The notes beneath the pieces were generated by a model that was not told where the DNA came from, did not search any database, and worked only from the letters and a program-made list of their open reading frames with translations. Positions 25,386 to 33,877 of a stretch of DNA of 64,000 nt are shown one piece after another; within the stretch, counting starts at the first letter, position 1, and each line of letters starts with the position of its first letter. The position numbers and the translations under genes were made by a program. This DNA comes from Baekduia alba (GTDB lineage: Bacteria > Actinomycetota > Thermoleophilia > Solirubrobacterales > Solirubrobacteraceae), in contig NZ_CP114013.1 of NCBI RefSeq assembly GCF_028416635.1, positions 3,286,001 to 3,350,000 on the forward strand, in the 5' to 3' direction.

Positions 25386-25396
25386 GGCGCGGCAGA

Positions 25397-26284
25397 CTAG
25401 CCACGCGGCGACGCTGCGCGCGTCGTGACCATCCGCCGCTCCAGCCGCTCCAACGCGGCGACGCGCTTCGCGATGCTCGGGTGCGTCGTCAGGACCCGCC
25501 AGCGCGAGTCCTCGACCGCGACGAGGTGCAGCGCGTCGCGGGCGGCGACGAGGCGCAGGTCCTCGGTGGGCAGCGCCCCGATCGCGCCCGACACCTTCAT
25601 CAACGCCGAGGCCAGCGCGCTGGGCCGGCCGGTCAGCGCGGCGGCGCCGGCGTCGGCGGTCAGCTCGCGGTGGCGGGACAGCGCCGAGTTGCCGACCTCG
25701 GAGATCGTGCCGATGGCGAAGCCCAGCACCCGCCCGGCCACCAGCGGCCCGAAGGCCCAGCTGCCGCGGTGCGCGCCCTCGAGCATCGCGATGCCGGGCA
25801 GCCCGACGACGGTCATGACCGTCGCGTCGTGGTGGGCGACGTGGCTGAGCTCGTGCGCGACGACCGCCTCGAGCTCGGCCGGCTCGAGCAGGTCCAGCAG
25901 CCCGCGCGTCACGTGCAGCCGCGGGCGCCGGCCCGGCGGGTCCACGATCCACGAGTTCGGCTGGCGCTCCTCGTCGAGCGCGATCTCCGGGCGCGGCAGG
26001 TCGGCGGCGACGCAGAGGCGATCCACGATGCCCTGCAACTCGAGCTCCTCCCCCTCCGCGAGCAGCTGCGCGTCGGAGCCGCGCCGCTGGTCGCGCACCG
26101 CCATCACCAGGCCGATCAGCGCGGTGGCGCCGAGGGCCAGGACCCCCTTCAGCGGCAGCACGGCGACGCAGACCGCGACGAGCGCGACGACGCTGAGCGG
26201 CGTCAGCACGATCGCGACCAGCATCCGCGCCTGGAGCCCACGGTCCGGAGGGAACAGCTCACGACGGCGCATAGCGGTGAGCAT
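25397..26284 (-). CDS. M48-family membrane zinc metalloprotease (HtpX-like)
   Basis: The 295-residue protein has two N-terminal membrane helices (about 20-60), the zinc motif VVAHELSHVAHHD and a downstream Glu ligand in HRELTADAGAAALTGRPSAL. These are the hallmarks of HtpX/Ste24-type M48 proteases used in membrane-protein quality control. The C-terminus (VLTTHPSIAKRVAALERLE) is also typical. ATG 26284 or 26272 are possible starts. The 93-bp upstream gap holds the promoter of the divergent marR gene. Confidence 0.87.
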   Translation of the reverse strand: MLTAMRRRELFPPDRGLQARMLVAIVLTPLSVVALVAVCVAVLPLKGVLALGATALIGLVMAVRDQRRGSDAQLLAEGEELELQGIVDRLCVAADLPRPEIALDEERQPNSWIVDPPGRRPRLHVTRGLLDLLEPAELEAVVAHELSHVAHHDATVMTVVGLPGIAMLEGAHRGSWAFGPLVAGRVLGFAIGTISEVGNSALSRHRELTADAGAAALTGRPSALASALMKVSGAIGALPTEDLRLVAARDALHLVAVEDSRWRVLTTHPSIAKRVAALERLERRMVTTRAASPRG

Positions 26285-26343
26285 ACCCGCGTATCGGCGC
26301 GGGCACCAGCGACAGCGAACGTCCGCGCAAAGACCTGCGCTGG

Positions 26344-26369
26344 CGCAATCCTTGCGTTGCCGTTACTAT
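26344..26369 (+). promoter_or_regulatory. Promoter/operator of the marR-MFS operon
   Basis: TACTAT (26364-26369) is a good -10 positioned 8 nt before the marR ATG, implying a near-leaderless message. Just upstream is a short dyad CGCAA-TCC-TTGCG (26344-26356), which a MarR dimer could bind to autoregulate. The -35 is poor. Confidence 0.45.
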
Positions 26370-26377
26370 TTGCGCCG

Positions 26378-26878
26378 ATGCAAACGAAGGCGACCATCAC
26401 GCCCGAGCAGCTGGCCGACGTCATGGCCCGCTTCCTGATGTCCGCGATGAAGACCGCGCAGACCGAGGTCTTCCACGTCGTCGAGGAGCTCGAGCTCTCG
26501 ATGACCCAGCTCAAGATCCTGCACATCCTGGATGGCAGCGAGCGCGAGCTCACGCCGTCCGAGCTGGCGCAGTTCGTCGGGCTCTCCCCCGCGGCCACCG
26601 GCCGCGCGGTCGACGCCCTGACACGGGCCGGCCTCGTCTCGCGGCGCGAGGACGACACCGACCGGCGCGTCAAGCGGCTCACGCTGACGACGACCGGCAA
26701 CGCCGCGATCACCCACATCTCGGAGGCGCGCGTGAAGGCCCTCACGCGCGTCGTCGAGACGCTCGACGGCGAACAGCGCGACGCCCTCGCCGCCGCGCTC
26801 GCCCCTCTCCTCCCCGACCCTCCCTACGACCCCGCGTGCGCGCTGCACTCGCCCACGCAGGAGGACCCCGACGCATGA
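26378..26878 (+). CDS. MarR-family transcriptional regulator
   Basis: The 166-residue winged-helix protein has the MarR core: MTQLKILHILDGSERELTPS, then ELAQFVGLSPAATGRAVDAL (recognition helix) and the wing RREDDTDRRVKRLTLT. Its stop overlaps the start of a 14-helix MFS exporter (ATGA), the classical layout of a drug-sensing repressor with its pump. A -10 hexamer just ahead of the ATG and a short dyad suggest autoregulation. The inducing compound is unknown. Confidence 0.9.
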   Translation: MQTKATITPEQLADVMARFLMSAMKTAQTEVFHVVEELELSMTQLKILHILDGSERELTPSELAQFVGLSPAATGRAVDALTRAGLVSRREDDTDRRVKRLTLTTTGNAAITHISEARVKALTRVVETLDGEQRDALAAALAPLLPDPPYDPACALHSPTQEDPDA

Positions 26879-28410
26879 CCTCCCCACCCGCTCCCCAGGC
26901 CAAGGTCTTCGACAAGGCCCTCATCAGCATCTCGATCGTCGTGGTGCTCGGCACCTTCATGTCCATCCTGGACACGACGATCGTCAACGTCGCGATCAAC
27001 ACGCTGTCGCGCGACTTCAACACCGACCTCGCGACGATCCAGTGGGTCTCGACGGGCTACATGCTCGCCCTCGCGACGGTCATCCCGCTCACCGGCTGGG
27101 CCGCCGACCGCTTCGGCACCAAGCGCTTGTACATGGTCTCGATCGGCCTGTTCCTCGTCGGCTCGGCCCTGTCGGGCATGGCGTGGTCGGCGGGATCGCT
27201 GATCGCGTTCCGCGTCGTGCAGGGTCTCGGCGGCGGCATGATCATGCCCGCCGGCATGACGATCCTGTCCCGGGCGGCCGGCCCGCAGCGCATGGGCCGC
27301 GTCATGGGCATCGTCGGCGTCCCGATGCTGATGGGCCCGATCATCGGGCCGATCCTCGGCGGCTGGCTCGTCGACGACGTGTCCTGGCGCTGGATCTTCT
27401 ACGTCAACATCCCGATCGGCGCCCTCGCGCTGACCGCCGCGGCGCGCCTGCTGCCGCGCGACGAGCCGGCCGCGCACGAGCGCCTCGACGTGCTCGGGCT
27501 GCTCCTGCTCTCCCCCGGCCTCGCCGCGTTCGTGTACGGGTTGGCCGAGACGTCGTCGAGCGGTGGCCTCGGCGCGACCAAGGCGTGGCTGCCGATGATC
27601 GTCGGGGCGACGCTGATCGGCTCGTTCATCGTCCACGCCGCCCGCCACGCGTGGCCGCTGATCGACGTCAAGCTGTTCAAGAACCGGACGATGAGCGCGG
27701 CGTCGGCGACGACGTTCTCGTTCGCCGCCGCGATGTTCGGCGCCATGTTCATGCTGCCGCTCTACTACCAGGTGGTCCGCGGGCAATCGGCGCTGGACGC
27801 CGGCCTGCTGCTCGCGCCGCAGGGCGTGGGCGCCGCGATCATGATGCCGATCGCCGGCAAGCTCACCGACGAGGTGGGCCCGGGCAAGATCGTGCTCGGC
27901 GGACTGTCGCTGCTGTTCGTCGGGATGCTCGGCTTCACCCAGGTGACCGACGACACGTCCTTCTGGCTGCTGGGCGGCGCCCAGTTCGTGCTGGGCCTGG
28001 GCATGGGCGCGTCGATGATGCCGGCGATGAGCGCGGCGTACCAGACGCTGCAGCGCCAGCAGCTGGCGCGGGCGACCACGGCGCTGAACATCATCCAGCG
28101 CGTCGGCGGCTCGATCGGCACCGCGTTGCTGTCGGTGGTGCTGACCCACCAGCTGTCCAGCCGCCTGCCCAGCGGCAGCGGAGGCGGTCTGAGCGCCGCG
28201 CAGTCGGTGCCGGGCGACGCTCGCGCGCAGGTCGCGCCGAAGATCGCCGATGCGTTCGGCCACACGTTCGTGTGGGCCGCGGCGATCATCGCGCTCGCGG
28301 TGATCCCGGCGCTGCTGCTGCCGCGCCACAAGCCCGAGCCGGTCGAGCAGACCGCACCCGGCGCGGCGCCCGTCGGCGAGGCCGAGGCGCCGGTCCTGGT
28401 CGAGGTCTAG
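26875..28410 (+). CDS. DHA2-family MFS multidrug exporter (EmrB/QacA-like)
   Basis: The 511-residue protein has about 14 hydrophobic helices. Its DHA2 signatures are SILDTTIVNVAINTL in helix 1, GWAADRFGTKRLYMVS in the loop 2-3 motif A, and GVPMLMGPIIGPILGGWLVD (motif C of drug:H+ antiporters). It exports drugs or toxic metabolites using proton motive force. It is co-transcribed with the MarR gene. Its stop codon is part of a CTAG that also supplies the stop of the convergent oxidoreductase. Confidence 0.92.
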   Translation: MTSPPAPQAKVFDKALISISIVVVLGTFMSILDTTIVNVAINTLSRDFNTDLATIQWVSTGYMLALATVIPLTGWAADRFGTKRLYMVSIGLFLVGSALSGMAWSAGSLIAFRVVQGLGGGMIMPAGMTILSRAAGPQRMGRVMGIVGVPMLMGPIIGPILGGWLVDDVSWRWIFYVNIPIGALALTAAARLLPRDEPAAHERLDVLGLLLLSPGLAAFVYGLAETSSSGGLGATKAWLPMIVGATLIGSFIVHAARHAWPLIDVKLFKNRTMSAASATTFSFAAAMFGAMFMLPLYYQVVRGQSALDAGLLLAPQGVGAAIMMPIAGKLTDEVGPGKIVLGGLSLLFVGMLGFTQVTDDTSFWLLGGAQFVLGLGMGASMMPAMSAAYQTLQRQQLARATTALNIIQRVGGSIGTALLSVVLTHQLSSRLPSGSGGGLSAAQSVPGDARAQVAPKIADAFGHTFVWAAAIIALAVIPALLLPRHKPEPVEQTAPGAAPVGEAEAPVLVEV

Positions 28411-29393
28411 CGGACGTCGAGCACGACCTTCCCCACCGCACCACGGCCGTCGATGACCTTCAGGGCGTCGGCGGCCTGGTCGAGTCCGAAGCGCTGGCCG
28501 ACGATCGGCTTGACGAACCCGCCGGCGATCAGCGCGTCGATCGCCGCGCCGGTCTGCCGGTTGACGTCGGGCTTGCTCAAGATGTAGGCCCCCCAGCCGG
28601 CGCCGATCACCTCGGTGTTGTTCAACAGCAGGCGGTTGACCTTCACCTCGGGGATGGAGCCGCCGGTGAAGCCGACGACGACGACCCGGCCGCCCTCGGC
28701 CAGCGACCGCAGGGAGTCGGTGAAGCGATCGCCGCCGACCGGGTCGAGCACGAGGTCGACGCCGCCGCCCGACAGCTCCTTGGCCTCGTCCTTCCACGCG
28801 CCGTCGGATCGGACGACGTGGTCGGCGCCCGCCTGCTCGGCGATCGCCGCCTTCTCGTCGGTGGAGACGACCGCGATCGTGGTCGCGCCCAGGCCCTTGG
28901 CGACCTGGAGCGCGGCGGTCCCGACGCCACCGGCCGCGCCGTGGACGACGACGCTCTCGCCCTCCGTCAGACGGCCGCGGAGCTTCAGCGCGAAGTAGGC
29001 CGTGTGGTAGTTGAGGATCAACGACGCGCCCTGCGCGAAGTCCAGCGCGTCGGGGAGCTTGAAGGTCAGGAAGTCGGGCGCGACCGCGACCTCGGCGAAG
29101 CCGCCGAGCATGCAGAACGCCGCGACGCGGTCGCCGGGCGCGAAGCCCGAGCCCTCGCTCGCGGCGCGCACGACGCCGCCGACCTCGCTGCCCGGGACGA
29201 ACGGCAGCGGCGGCTTGATCTGGTACTCGCCCCGCGTCTGCAGCACCTCGGGGAACGACACGCCGGCCACGTGCACGTCGACCAGCACGCCCGCGCCGGG
29301 CGTCACCGGATGCTCCGGAGCGGGCTCCGGGACATCGACGATCTTCAGGGCCGTGTCCGGGCCGGTCAGCTCGGTGATCTGGAGGGCGCGCAT
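28407..29393 (-). CDS. NADPH:quinone oxidoreductase-like MDR dehydrogenase
   Basis: The 328-residue zinc-free medium-chain dehydrogenase has FVPGSEVGGVV at the catalytic domain, LNYHTAYFALKLRGRL, and the NADPH-binding VVVHGAAGGVGTAALQVAKG. This is the quinone-oxidoreductase/ZADH2 pattern. Start ATG 29393 is preferred over GTG 29402 because AAGG lies 8 nt upstream. Directly upstream is a compact palindrome cluster (29406-29426), suggesting regulation by a dimeric repressor. Its stop shares a CTAG with the MFS gene. Confidence 0.87.
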   Translation of the reverse strand: MRALQITELTGPDTALKIVDVPEPAPEHPVTPGAGVLVDVHVAGVSFPEVLQTRGEYQIKPPLPFVPGSEVGGVVRAASEGSGFAPGDRVAAFCMLGGFAEVAVAPDFLTFKLPDALDFAQGASLILNYHTAYFALKLRGRLTEGESVVVHGAAGGVGTAALQVAKGLGATTIAVVSTDEKAAIAEQAGADHVVRSDGAWKDEAKELSGGGVDLVLDPVGGDRFTDSLRSLAEGGRVVVVGFTGGSIPEVKVNRLLLNNTEVIGAGWGAYILSKPDVNRQTGAAIDALIAGGFVKPIVGQRFGLDQAADALKVIDGRGAVGKVVLDVR

Positions 29394-29405
29394 GCCGCGC
29401 ACCTT

Positions 29406-29426
29406 AACTTGAAACCAAGTTCAAGT
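29406..29426. promoter_or_regulatory. Overlapping dyads upstream of the quinone oxidoreductase
   Basis: AACTTG-AAAC-CAAGTT (29406-29421) overlaps ACTTGAA-ACCAAG-TTCAAGT (29407-29426). These AT-rich palindromes stand out in GC-rich DNA and sit 12 nt before the oxidoreductase start. An operator for a MarR-, HxlR- or TetR-type regulator is likely, but no such gene is adjacent. Confidence 0.5.
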
Positions 29427-29486
29427 GCAGCGCGCGAGCGAGCCCCAGCGAGCTCGCGCAAGGTGGATCGAGCCGCTAGGCGAGGC

Positions 29487-31064
29487 TCACCCGTCGTCCT
29501 GGGAGAACGCCCAACGCGTCTCTTCCACGTCGAGCCCGGCCGACAGGCAGGCCAGCAGCTTCATCCGGATCGCTTGCGGCGACAGGAAGCCGGCCGGGAT
29601 GATCTTCGTCCCGCGCAGGTCGCGCTCCGATCCGGCGTAGCCGTAGGTCGCGTTGAGCACGACGCCGCGCTCCGGACGGCAGTAGGCGACGATCGGGATG
29701 TCGGTCGCGGCCTGCGCCCAGATCTCCAGGACCTCGGGCGCCAGGTGGCCGGCGCCGAGCGTCCCGAGCACGATGCCGTCGGGCGACGTCGCCAGCGCGG
29801 CGCGGGCGAGCGAGCCGTCGTCGCCGGACGTGGACGGCACGATGTGCACGCGCTTGTCGAGCACCGGCGGGTCGAGCGGCGGGTTGCGCGGGATGCGCGA
29901 CCAGATCGTCGGGTGGCCCTCGGTGACGCGGCCCAGCGGGCCGGTCTGCGGTGAGGAGAACGCGACGAGCGACGTCGTGTCGGTCTTGCGCGCGCAGCGG
30001 GCGTGGTGGATCTCGCCGCCGAAGACGACCAGCACGCCCATGCCCGCGGCGGGCGCGCTCGCCGCGACGCTCACGGCGTCGACGAGGTTCGCCGGGCCGT
30101 CGGCGCCGGCCGCGTTCGACGGCCGGATCGCGCCGGTGAAGACGATCGGCGCGTCCGCGTCGTGCAGGACGTCGCACAGCATCGCGGTCTCCTCGAGCAC
30201 GTCGGTGCCGTGGGTGACGACGACGCCGATGCCGCGCCGGGACGCGTCGCGCGCGGCGCGGCAGACCTGGAGCTGGTCGGCGAGCGTCAGGTGCGCGGAC
30301 GGCTTGTTGAGGACCGTGATCGCCTCGAGGTCGGGGAACGCCTGGAGGCCCGGGACGCTCGCGACGAGTGCCGCAGCGTCCAGCTCGGGCCGGGCCCCGT
30401 CGCCCTCGCCGATCATGGCGATGGTGCCTCCGGCGGTCAGGATCCGGACGCGCCGGACGGGAGCAGTGCTGCGGTCAGTCGCGGTCAACATCTGCGGACG
30501 AGGGTACCTGGCGGCGGCGAGCCCGGCCGTGCCGGCGCGGCGCGTGCCGTCGACCACGAGTTGCGCCGCAGCGCGCGGGTCCTGCGCGGCGATGTAGGCG
30601 TCCTCGGCCGGCATCCACTCGCCGGTCCACGTGGTCCGCATCGCCTCGCCGTCGCGTGCGACGCCGCGGGCGAGCCGGACGTCGTAGGGCGCCTCGACCC
30701 AGATCCGGAAGTCATAGGCGTCGCGCAGGGCGTGCTCGGTGGAGTAGGTGCCCTCGACGATGACCAGGACGCCGGTCGGGACGTCGTGCCACTCGGCGAG
30801 CGCGTCGGTCGGCCAGTCGTAGCGCTGGTAGCGGGCGGCCCGGCCGTCGCGCAGCGGCGCGACGACCTGCGCGAGGACGCGCGGCAGGTCGTAGTTGCCG
30901 CCGGCGGTGTGCGGCGGGACGTGGCGCTGCGCGCTCGGCCGGTAGAAGTCGTCCATCTCGACCACGACCCCGCCGCGCTCGGCGGCGAGGCGCCGGGCGA
31001 GCGTCGACTTGCCGGACCCGCCCCGGCCGTCGACGGCGACGAGGCGGACGTCCTCCGGAAGCAT
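29487..31064 (-). CDS. Uridine-kinase-like domain fused to L-asparaginase
   Basis: One open frame of 525 residues joins two enzymes. Residues 1-~185 are a P-loop kinase of the uridine-kinase type (VDGRGGSGKST Walker A, VVVEMDDFYRPS, VLVIVEGTYS). After a ~10-residue linker, residues 192-525 are a full-length L-asparaginase with both catalytic Thr motifs (ILTAGGTIAM and VVVTHGTDVLEETA). No stop separates them. An internal ATG exists at 30491 but lacks a ribosome site, so a fused protein is likelier than two genes. Separate translation or a missed stop cannot be excluded. Confidence 0.78.
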   Translation of the reverse strand: MLPEDVRLVAVDGRGGSGKSTLARRLAAERGGVVVEMDDFYRPSAQRHVPPHTAGGNYDLPRVLAQVVAPLRDGRAARYQRYDWPTDALAEWHDVPTGVLVIVEGTYSTEHALRDAYDFRIWVEAPYDVRLARGVARDGEAMRTTWTGEWMPAEDAYIAAQDPRAAAQLVVDGTRRAGTAGLAAARYPRPQMLTATDRSTAPVRRVRILTAGGTIAMIGEGDGARPELDAAALVASVPGLQAFPDLEAITVLNKPSAHLTLADQLQVCRAARDASRRGIGVVVTHGTDVLEETAMLCDVLHDADAPIVFTGAIRPSNAAGADGPANLVDAVSVAASAPAAGMGVLVVFGGEIHHARCARKTDTTSLVAFSSPQTGPLGRVTEGHPTIWSRIPRNPPLDPPVLDKRVHIVPSTSGDDGSLARAALATSPDGIVLGTLGAGHLAPEVLEIWAQAATDIPIVAYCRPERGVVLNATYGYAGSERDLRGTKIIPAGFLSPQAIRMKLLACLSAGLDVEETRWAFSQDDG

Positions 31065-31075
31065 CGCGGCGGAGC

Positions 31076-31780
31076 CTAGCGTCGGGACGTCGACAGCAGG
31101 CGGGAGGTCGCGGCGCCGCTGACCGCGTAGGCGATGTCCGGCCGCTCGCCGGAGCGTGCGAAGGCGACGCCGAGCAGACGGCCGTCGGCGTCCATCAGCG
31201 GCGCGCCGGAGTCGCCGGCGGCGATCGGCGCGGTGAGCTCCAGCCCCGGCCGGACCTGCGGCGCGTCGCCGGGCTGCGGGTGCACGCGGGCCGTGATCGC
31301 CCGCCGGATCGTGGCGTCGAGCCGCCGCGCCGTGCCGTCGCGCAGGACCCAGACCGCGGCGCGCTGGCCGGCGCGGCCGTCCGCGCTGCGCGGCGCCGCG
31401 CCGCCCCGGAGCCCGGCAACGGCGAGCACCGCGACGTCGAGCCGCGCGCTCCGGGCCAGCACCCGCGCCGGGCGCGCCGCGCCGTCGACGAGCACCCGCA
31501 CCCGCCGCGCGCCGGCGACCGCATGCGCCACCGTCACCACCCGTCCGTCGCCCGCCACCCACCCGGTCGCCACCTCCCGCGCCGGGCCGTCGCCGGCCAC
31601 GACGCGCACGAGGGTCGGCGCGGAGGCGGCCTTCTCGGGGGAGCCGCCGCCGCAGCCGGTCGCGGCGAGCGCCACCGCCAGCGCCGCCCCAACCGTCGCG
31701 CCGCGAACCCTCCGCGGCTTCGCCGCGAAGCCGGGTACGTCGACCGGGTGATCACCGGTCGACGTACCCGAGGCGCGCAT
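31076..31780 (-). CDS. Trypsin-like serine protease lipoprotein
   Basis: The 234-residue protein has a lipoprotein-type signal (RGATVGAALAVALAATGCGG, lipobox Cys). Its small S1-type domain has the catalytic triad in VVTVAHAVAG (His), ARLDVAVLAV (Asp) and IAAGDSGAPLMD (Ser). It is shorter than HtrA and has no PDZ. The only workable start is ATG 31780, which leaves an odd ~28-residue leader before the signal core. The leader is encoded partly by a strong perfect inverted repeat (31732-31770). It lies 8 bp downstream of lacI on the same strand. Confidence 0.78.
   Translation of the reverse strand: MRASGTSTGDHPVDVPGFAAKPRRVRGATVGAALAVALAATGCGGGSPEKAASAPTLVRVVAGDGPAREVATGWVAGDGRVVTVAHAVAGARRVRVLVDGAARPARVLARSARLDVAVLAVAGLRGGAAPRSADGRAGQRAAVWVLRDGTARRLDATIRRAITARVHPQPGDAPQVRPGLELTAPIAAGDSGAPLMDADGRLLGVAFARSGERPDIAYAVSGAATSRLLSTSRR
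31732..31770. repeat. Perfect 16-bp inverted repeat inside the protease leader
   Basis: CGGGTACGTCGACCGG (31732-31747) and CCGGTCGACGTACCCG (31755-31770) are exact reverse complements around a 7-nt loop. The repeat lies between lacI and the signal peptide of the protease, within codons 4-16. A second hairpin (CGCGGC-TTC-GCCGCG, 31713-31727) follows. No T run is present. Confidence 0.7.
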
Positions 31781-31788
31781 TGCAGCCC

Positions 31789-32832
31789 TCAGCGCGGCGG
31801 CGCGGTCGTCGCGCGGATGACGATGCGCGGCTCGTGCAGGCGCGTTGCGCGCGTCGAGCGGCCCTCGGTGCGCTCGAGCAGCAGCTGCAGCGCCTCGCGG
31901 CCCATCTCGTGGCGCGGCTGGTTGACGGTGGTCAACATGATGTGGTTGAGGCCGGCGACGAAGGTGTTGTCGTAGCCGACGACGCTCACGTCGCCCGGGA
32001 CCTTCACGCCGTCCTGCTCGAGCCGGTCGATCAGCCCGAGCGCCACGAGGTCGTTGGCCGCGAAGACGCCGGTCGGCAGCGTGCCGGCCTTCAGCAGGCG
32101 CTCGGCCGCCCGGACGCCGGCGTCCTCGGTGAAGTCGCCCGCGATCACCTGCGCGTGCTTGCCGAGCCCGGCGCGCTCCATCGCGCGCAGGTACCCGGCG
32201 CGGCGCGGCGACGCGCCGGCGCCCTGCCCGCCGTCGACGTGCACGATCCGCCGATGGCCGAGGCCGACGAGATGCTCGACCGCGAGGTCGGCGCCGAGCG
32301 CCTCGTCGGTCATCACGCAGTCGACCTCGCCGCCGCGCAGCCGCCGCCCGATCACCACGCACGGCAGCGCGCCGACCGCGGCCGCGACCTCCCGGCCGGC
32401 CATCCGCGGCGACACCAGGATCAGCCCGTCGGTCCGGTACTCGAGCAAGGCCTCCAACATCGCGTGCTCGCGCTGGCGGCGCCGGCCACCGGTGATGATC
32501 AGCAGCCGGTAGCCGATGTCGGACGCGTGCTCCTCGATTCCGTTGGCGATCTCCGCGAAGAACGGGTTGTGCAGGTCGTTGAGCAGCACGCCGACCGTGT
32601 TCGTCCGGTGGCTGGCCAGCGACCGGGCAATGGCATTGGGTCGGTAGCCGAGCTTCTGCGCGACGGCCAGGACCTTCTCGCGGCGCTGCGGCCGAACCTT
32701 CTCCGACCCGCGCATGACCAGCGACACGAGCGCGCGCGAGACGCCGGCCTCGCGCGCCACGTCGTCCATGGTCACGTAGCCCGATCGACCGCCTACGCGA
32801 CCGTTGCCCGCCGCTGCACGTGCCTCCGACAT
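31789..32832 (-). CDS. LacI-family repressor, probable inositol-operon regulator
   Basis: The 347-residue regulator has the LacI HTH ([20 protein letters not shown]) and hinge ([13 protein letters not shown]). The periplasmic-binding-type effector domain contains [20 protein letters not shown] and [17 protein letters not shown]. The start ATG at 32832 is used; a longer frame would start inside operator 1. It diverges from the inositol operon, and three identical-core operators lie between the two. Repression relieved by inositol or an early intermediate is the natural model (inference). Confidence 0.9.
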   Translation of the reverse strand: MSEARAAAGNGRVGGRSGYVTMDDVAREAGVSRALVSLVMRGSEKVRPQRREKVLAVAQKLGYRPNAIARSLASHRTNTVGVLLNDLHNPFFAEIANGIEEHASDIGYRLLIITGGRRRQREHAMLEALLEYRTDGLILVSPRMAGREVAAAVGALPCVVIGRRLRGGEVDCVMTDEALGADLAVEHLVGLGHRRIVHVDGGQGAGASPRRAGYLRAMERAGLGKHAQVIAGDFTEDAGVRAAERLLKAGTLPTGVFAANDLVALGLIDRLEQDGVKVPGDVSVVGYDNTFVAGLNHIMLTTVNQPRHEMGREALQLLLERTEGRSTRATRLHEPRIVIRATTAPPR

Positions 32833-32848
32833 GGCGCAGATACTGCCA

Positions 32849-32862
32849 TTGGAGCGCTCCAA
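32849..32862. promoter_or_regulatory. LacI operator 1
   Basis: TTGGAGCGCTCCAA is a perfect 14-bp palindrome 16 bp upstream of the lacI start, placed to autoregulate lacI. The core GGAGCGCTCC matches known actinobacterial LacI-family (CebR/CelR-type) operators. Confidence 0.75.
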
Positions 32863-32871
32863 AAGAAAGCC

Positions 32872-32900
32872 TTGCGTTGGAGCGCTCTAATCGTTACGGT
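32872..32900 (+). promoter_or_regulatory. Promoter of the inositol operon
   Basis: TTGCGT (32872-32877) and TACGGT (32895-32900) are spaced by exactly 17 nt. Operator 2 fills the spacer, and operator 3 covers the expected start site near 32907, a layout typical of tight repression. Confidence 0.5.
32877..32890. promoter_or_regulatory. LacI operator 2
   Basis: TTGGAGCGCTCTAA differs from the perfect palindrome by one base. Its centre is 28 bp from operator 1 and 29 bp from operator 3, and it lies between the -35 and -10 of the inositol promoter. Confidence 0.7.
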
Positions 32901-32924
32901 CGCTGTTGGAGCGCTCCAACAGCG
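32901..32924. promoter_or_regulatory. LacI operator 3 (strongest)
   Basis: The same TTGGAGCGCTCCAA core (32906-32919) is extended by flanking CGCTG and CAGCG to a perfect 24-bp palindrome. It overlaps the predicted transcription start of the inositol operon. Confidence 0.78.
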
Positions 32925-32953
32925 CTCGCAGGAGCACGAGGAGACCAAGACGC

Positions 32954-33877
32954 GTGGAGCGACGTACCGACACCGCGGTCACCGACCGGCTGGTGGGCGC
33001 CCCCATTTCCTGGGGCGTCTGTGAGGTCCCCGGTTGGGGCCTACAGCTGACGCCCGACCGGGTCCTGGCCGAGATGGCCGCCCTCGGCCTGCGCCATACC
33101 GAGCTCGGCGCGCTCGGCTGGCTGCCGCTCGACGGCGCGCAGGTCAAGCGTCAACTCGCTGACCACGGCCTCGACCTCGTCGGCGGCTTCGTCCCCGTCG
33201 TCGTCCACGAGGACGACCTCTCCCCCACGATCGCGCACGCGCGCGCCGCCGCCCGGCAGCTCGCCGACGCGGGCGCCTCGCTGTTCGTCGCCGCCCTCGT
33301 CACCGACCTCGCGTGGTCGGCGCCGGTCGACCTCGACGACGCCGGCTGGGCCCGCCTCGGCGAGCACCTCGCGACGATCACCGACCTCGTCGCCGACGAG
33401 TACGACCTCGAGCTCGTCCTGCATCCGCACGTCGGCACGCTCGTCGAGACGGCCGCGCAGGTCGACGCCGCGCTCGCCCACACCGACGTCTCCTGGTGCT
33501 TCGACTCCGGTCACCTGCTGATCGGCGGCACCGACCCCGTCGCCTTCGTCCAGCGCCACGCCGAGCGCATCGCGCACGTCCACCTCAAGGACGTCGACGC
33601 GACCCTCGCCGCGCAGGTGCGCGACAACACCATGACCTTGGTCCAGGCCACGCAGCACGGCCTGTTCCGCCCGCTGGGAGCAGGGGACGCGCGCATCGAC
33701 GACGTCGTCGCGCTGCTCGACGAATCCGGGTACGGCCGCTGGCTCGTGCTCGAACAGGACCTCGCCATCACCGGGTCGGAGCCCCCGGCGGACGCTGGTC
33801 CGGCACTCGATGTCCGCAGGAGCATCGAGTTCCTGTCCAACTCGGCTCCGTGGAGAGAGAGGGTGTCACAGTCATGA
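32954..33877 (+). CDS. iolE: Inosose dehydratase-like TIM-barrel protein
   Basis: The 307-residue protein has the IolE signatures GAPISWGVCEVPGWG at the N-terminus and WCFDSGHLLIGGTDP plus HVHLKDVDATL in the barrel. It would dehydrate 2-keto-myo-inositol to the diketone used by IolD. GTG 32954 follows a strong GAGGAGA ribosome site. It is the first gene after the operator cluster, and its stop overlaps the binding-lipoprotein start (ATGA). Confidence 0.87.
   Translation: MERRTDTAVTDRLVGAPISWGVCEVPGWGLQLTPDRVLAEMAALGLRHTELGALGWLPLDGAQVKRQLADHGLDLVGGFVPVVVHEDDLSPTIAHARAAARQLADAGASLFVAALVTDLAWSAPVDLDDAGWARLGEHLATITDLVADEYDLELVLHPHVGTLVETAAQVDAALAHTDVSWCFDSGHLLIGGTDPVAFVQRHAERIAHVHLKDVDATLAAQVRDNTMTLVQATQHGLFRPLGAGDARIDDVVALLDESGYGRWLVLEQDLAITGSEPPADAGPALDVRRSIEFLSNSAPWRERVSQS

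Noticed and set aside
30480-30500. Splitting the kinase-asparaginase frame at the internal ATG 30491
   Set aside because: No stop ends the kinase and no ribosome site precedes the ATG, so a single fused gene is the simpler reading, though not proven.
31732-31770. Inverted repeat as an intrinsic terminator of lacI
   Set aside because: It has no T run and lies inside the only usable N-terminal leader of the next gene, so I list it as a repeat of unknown role instead.
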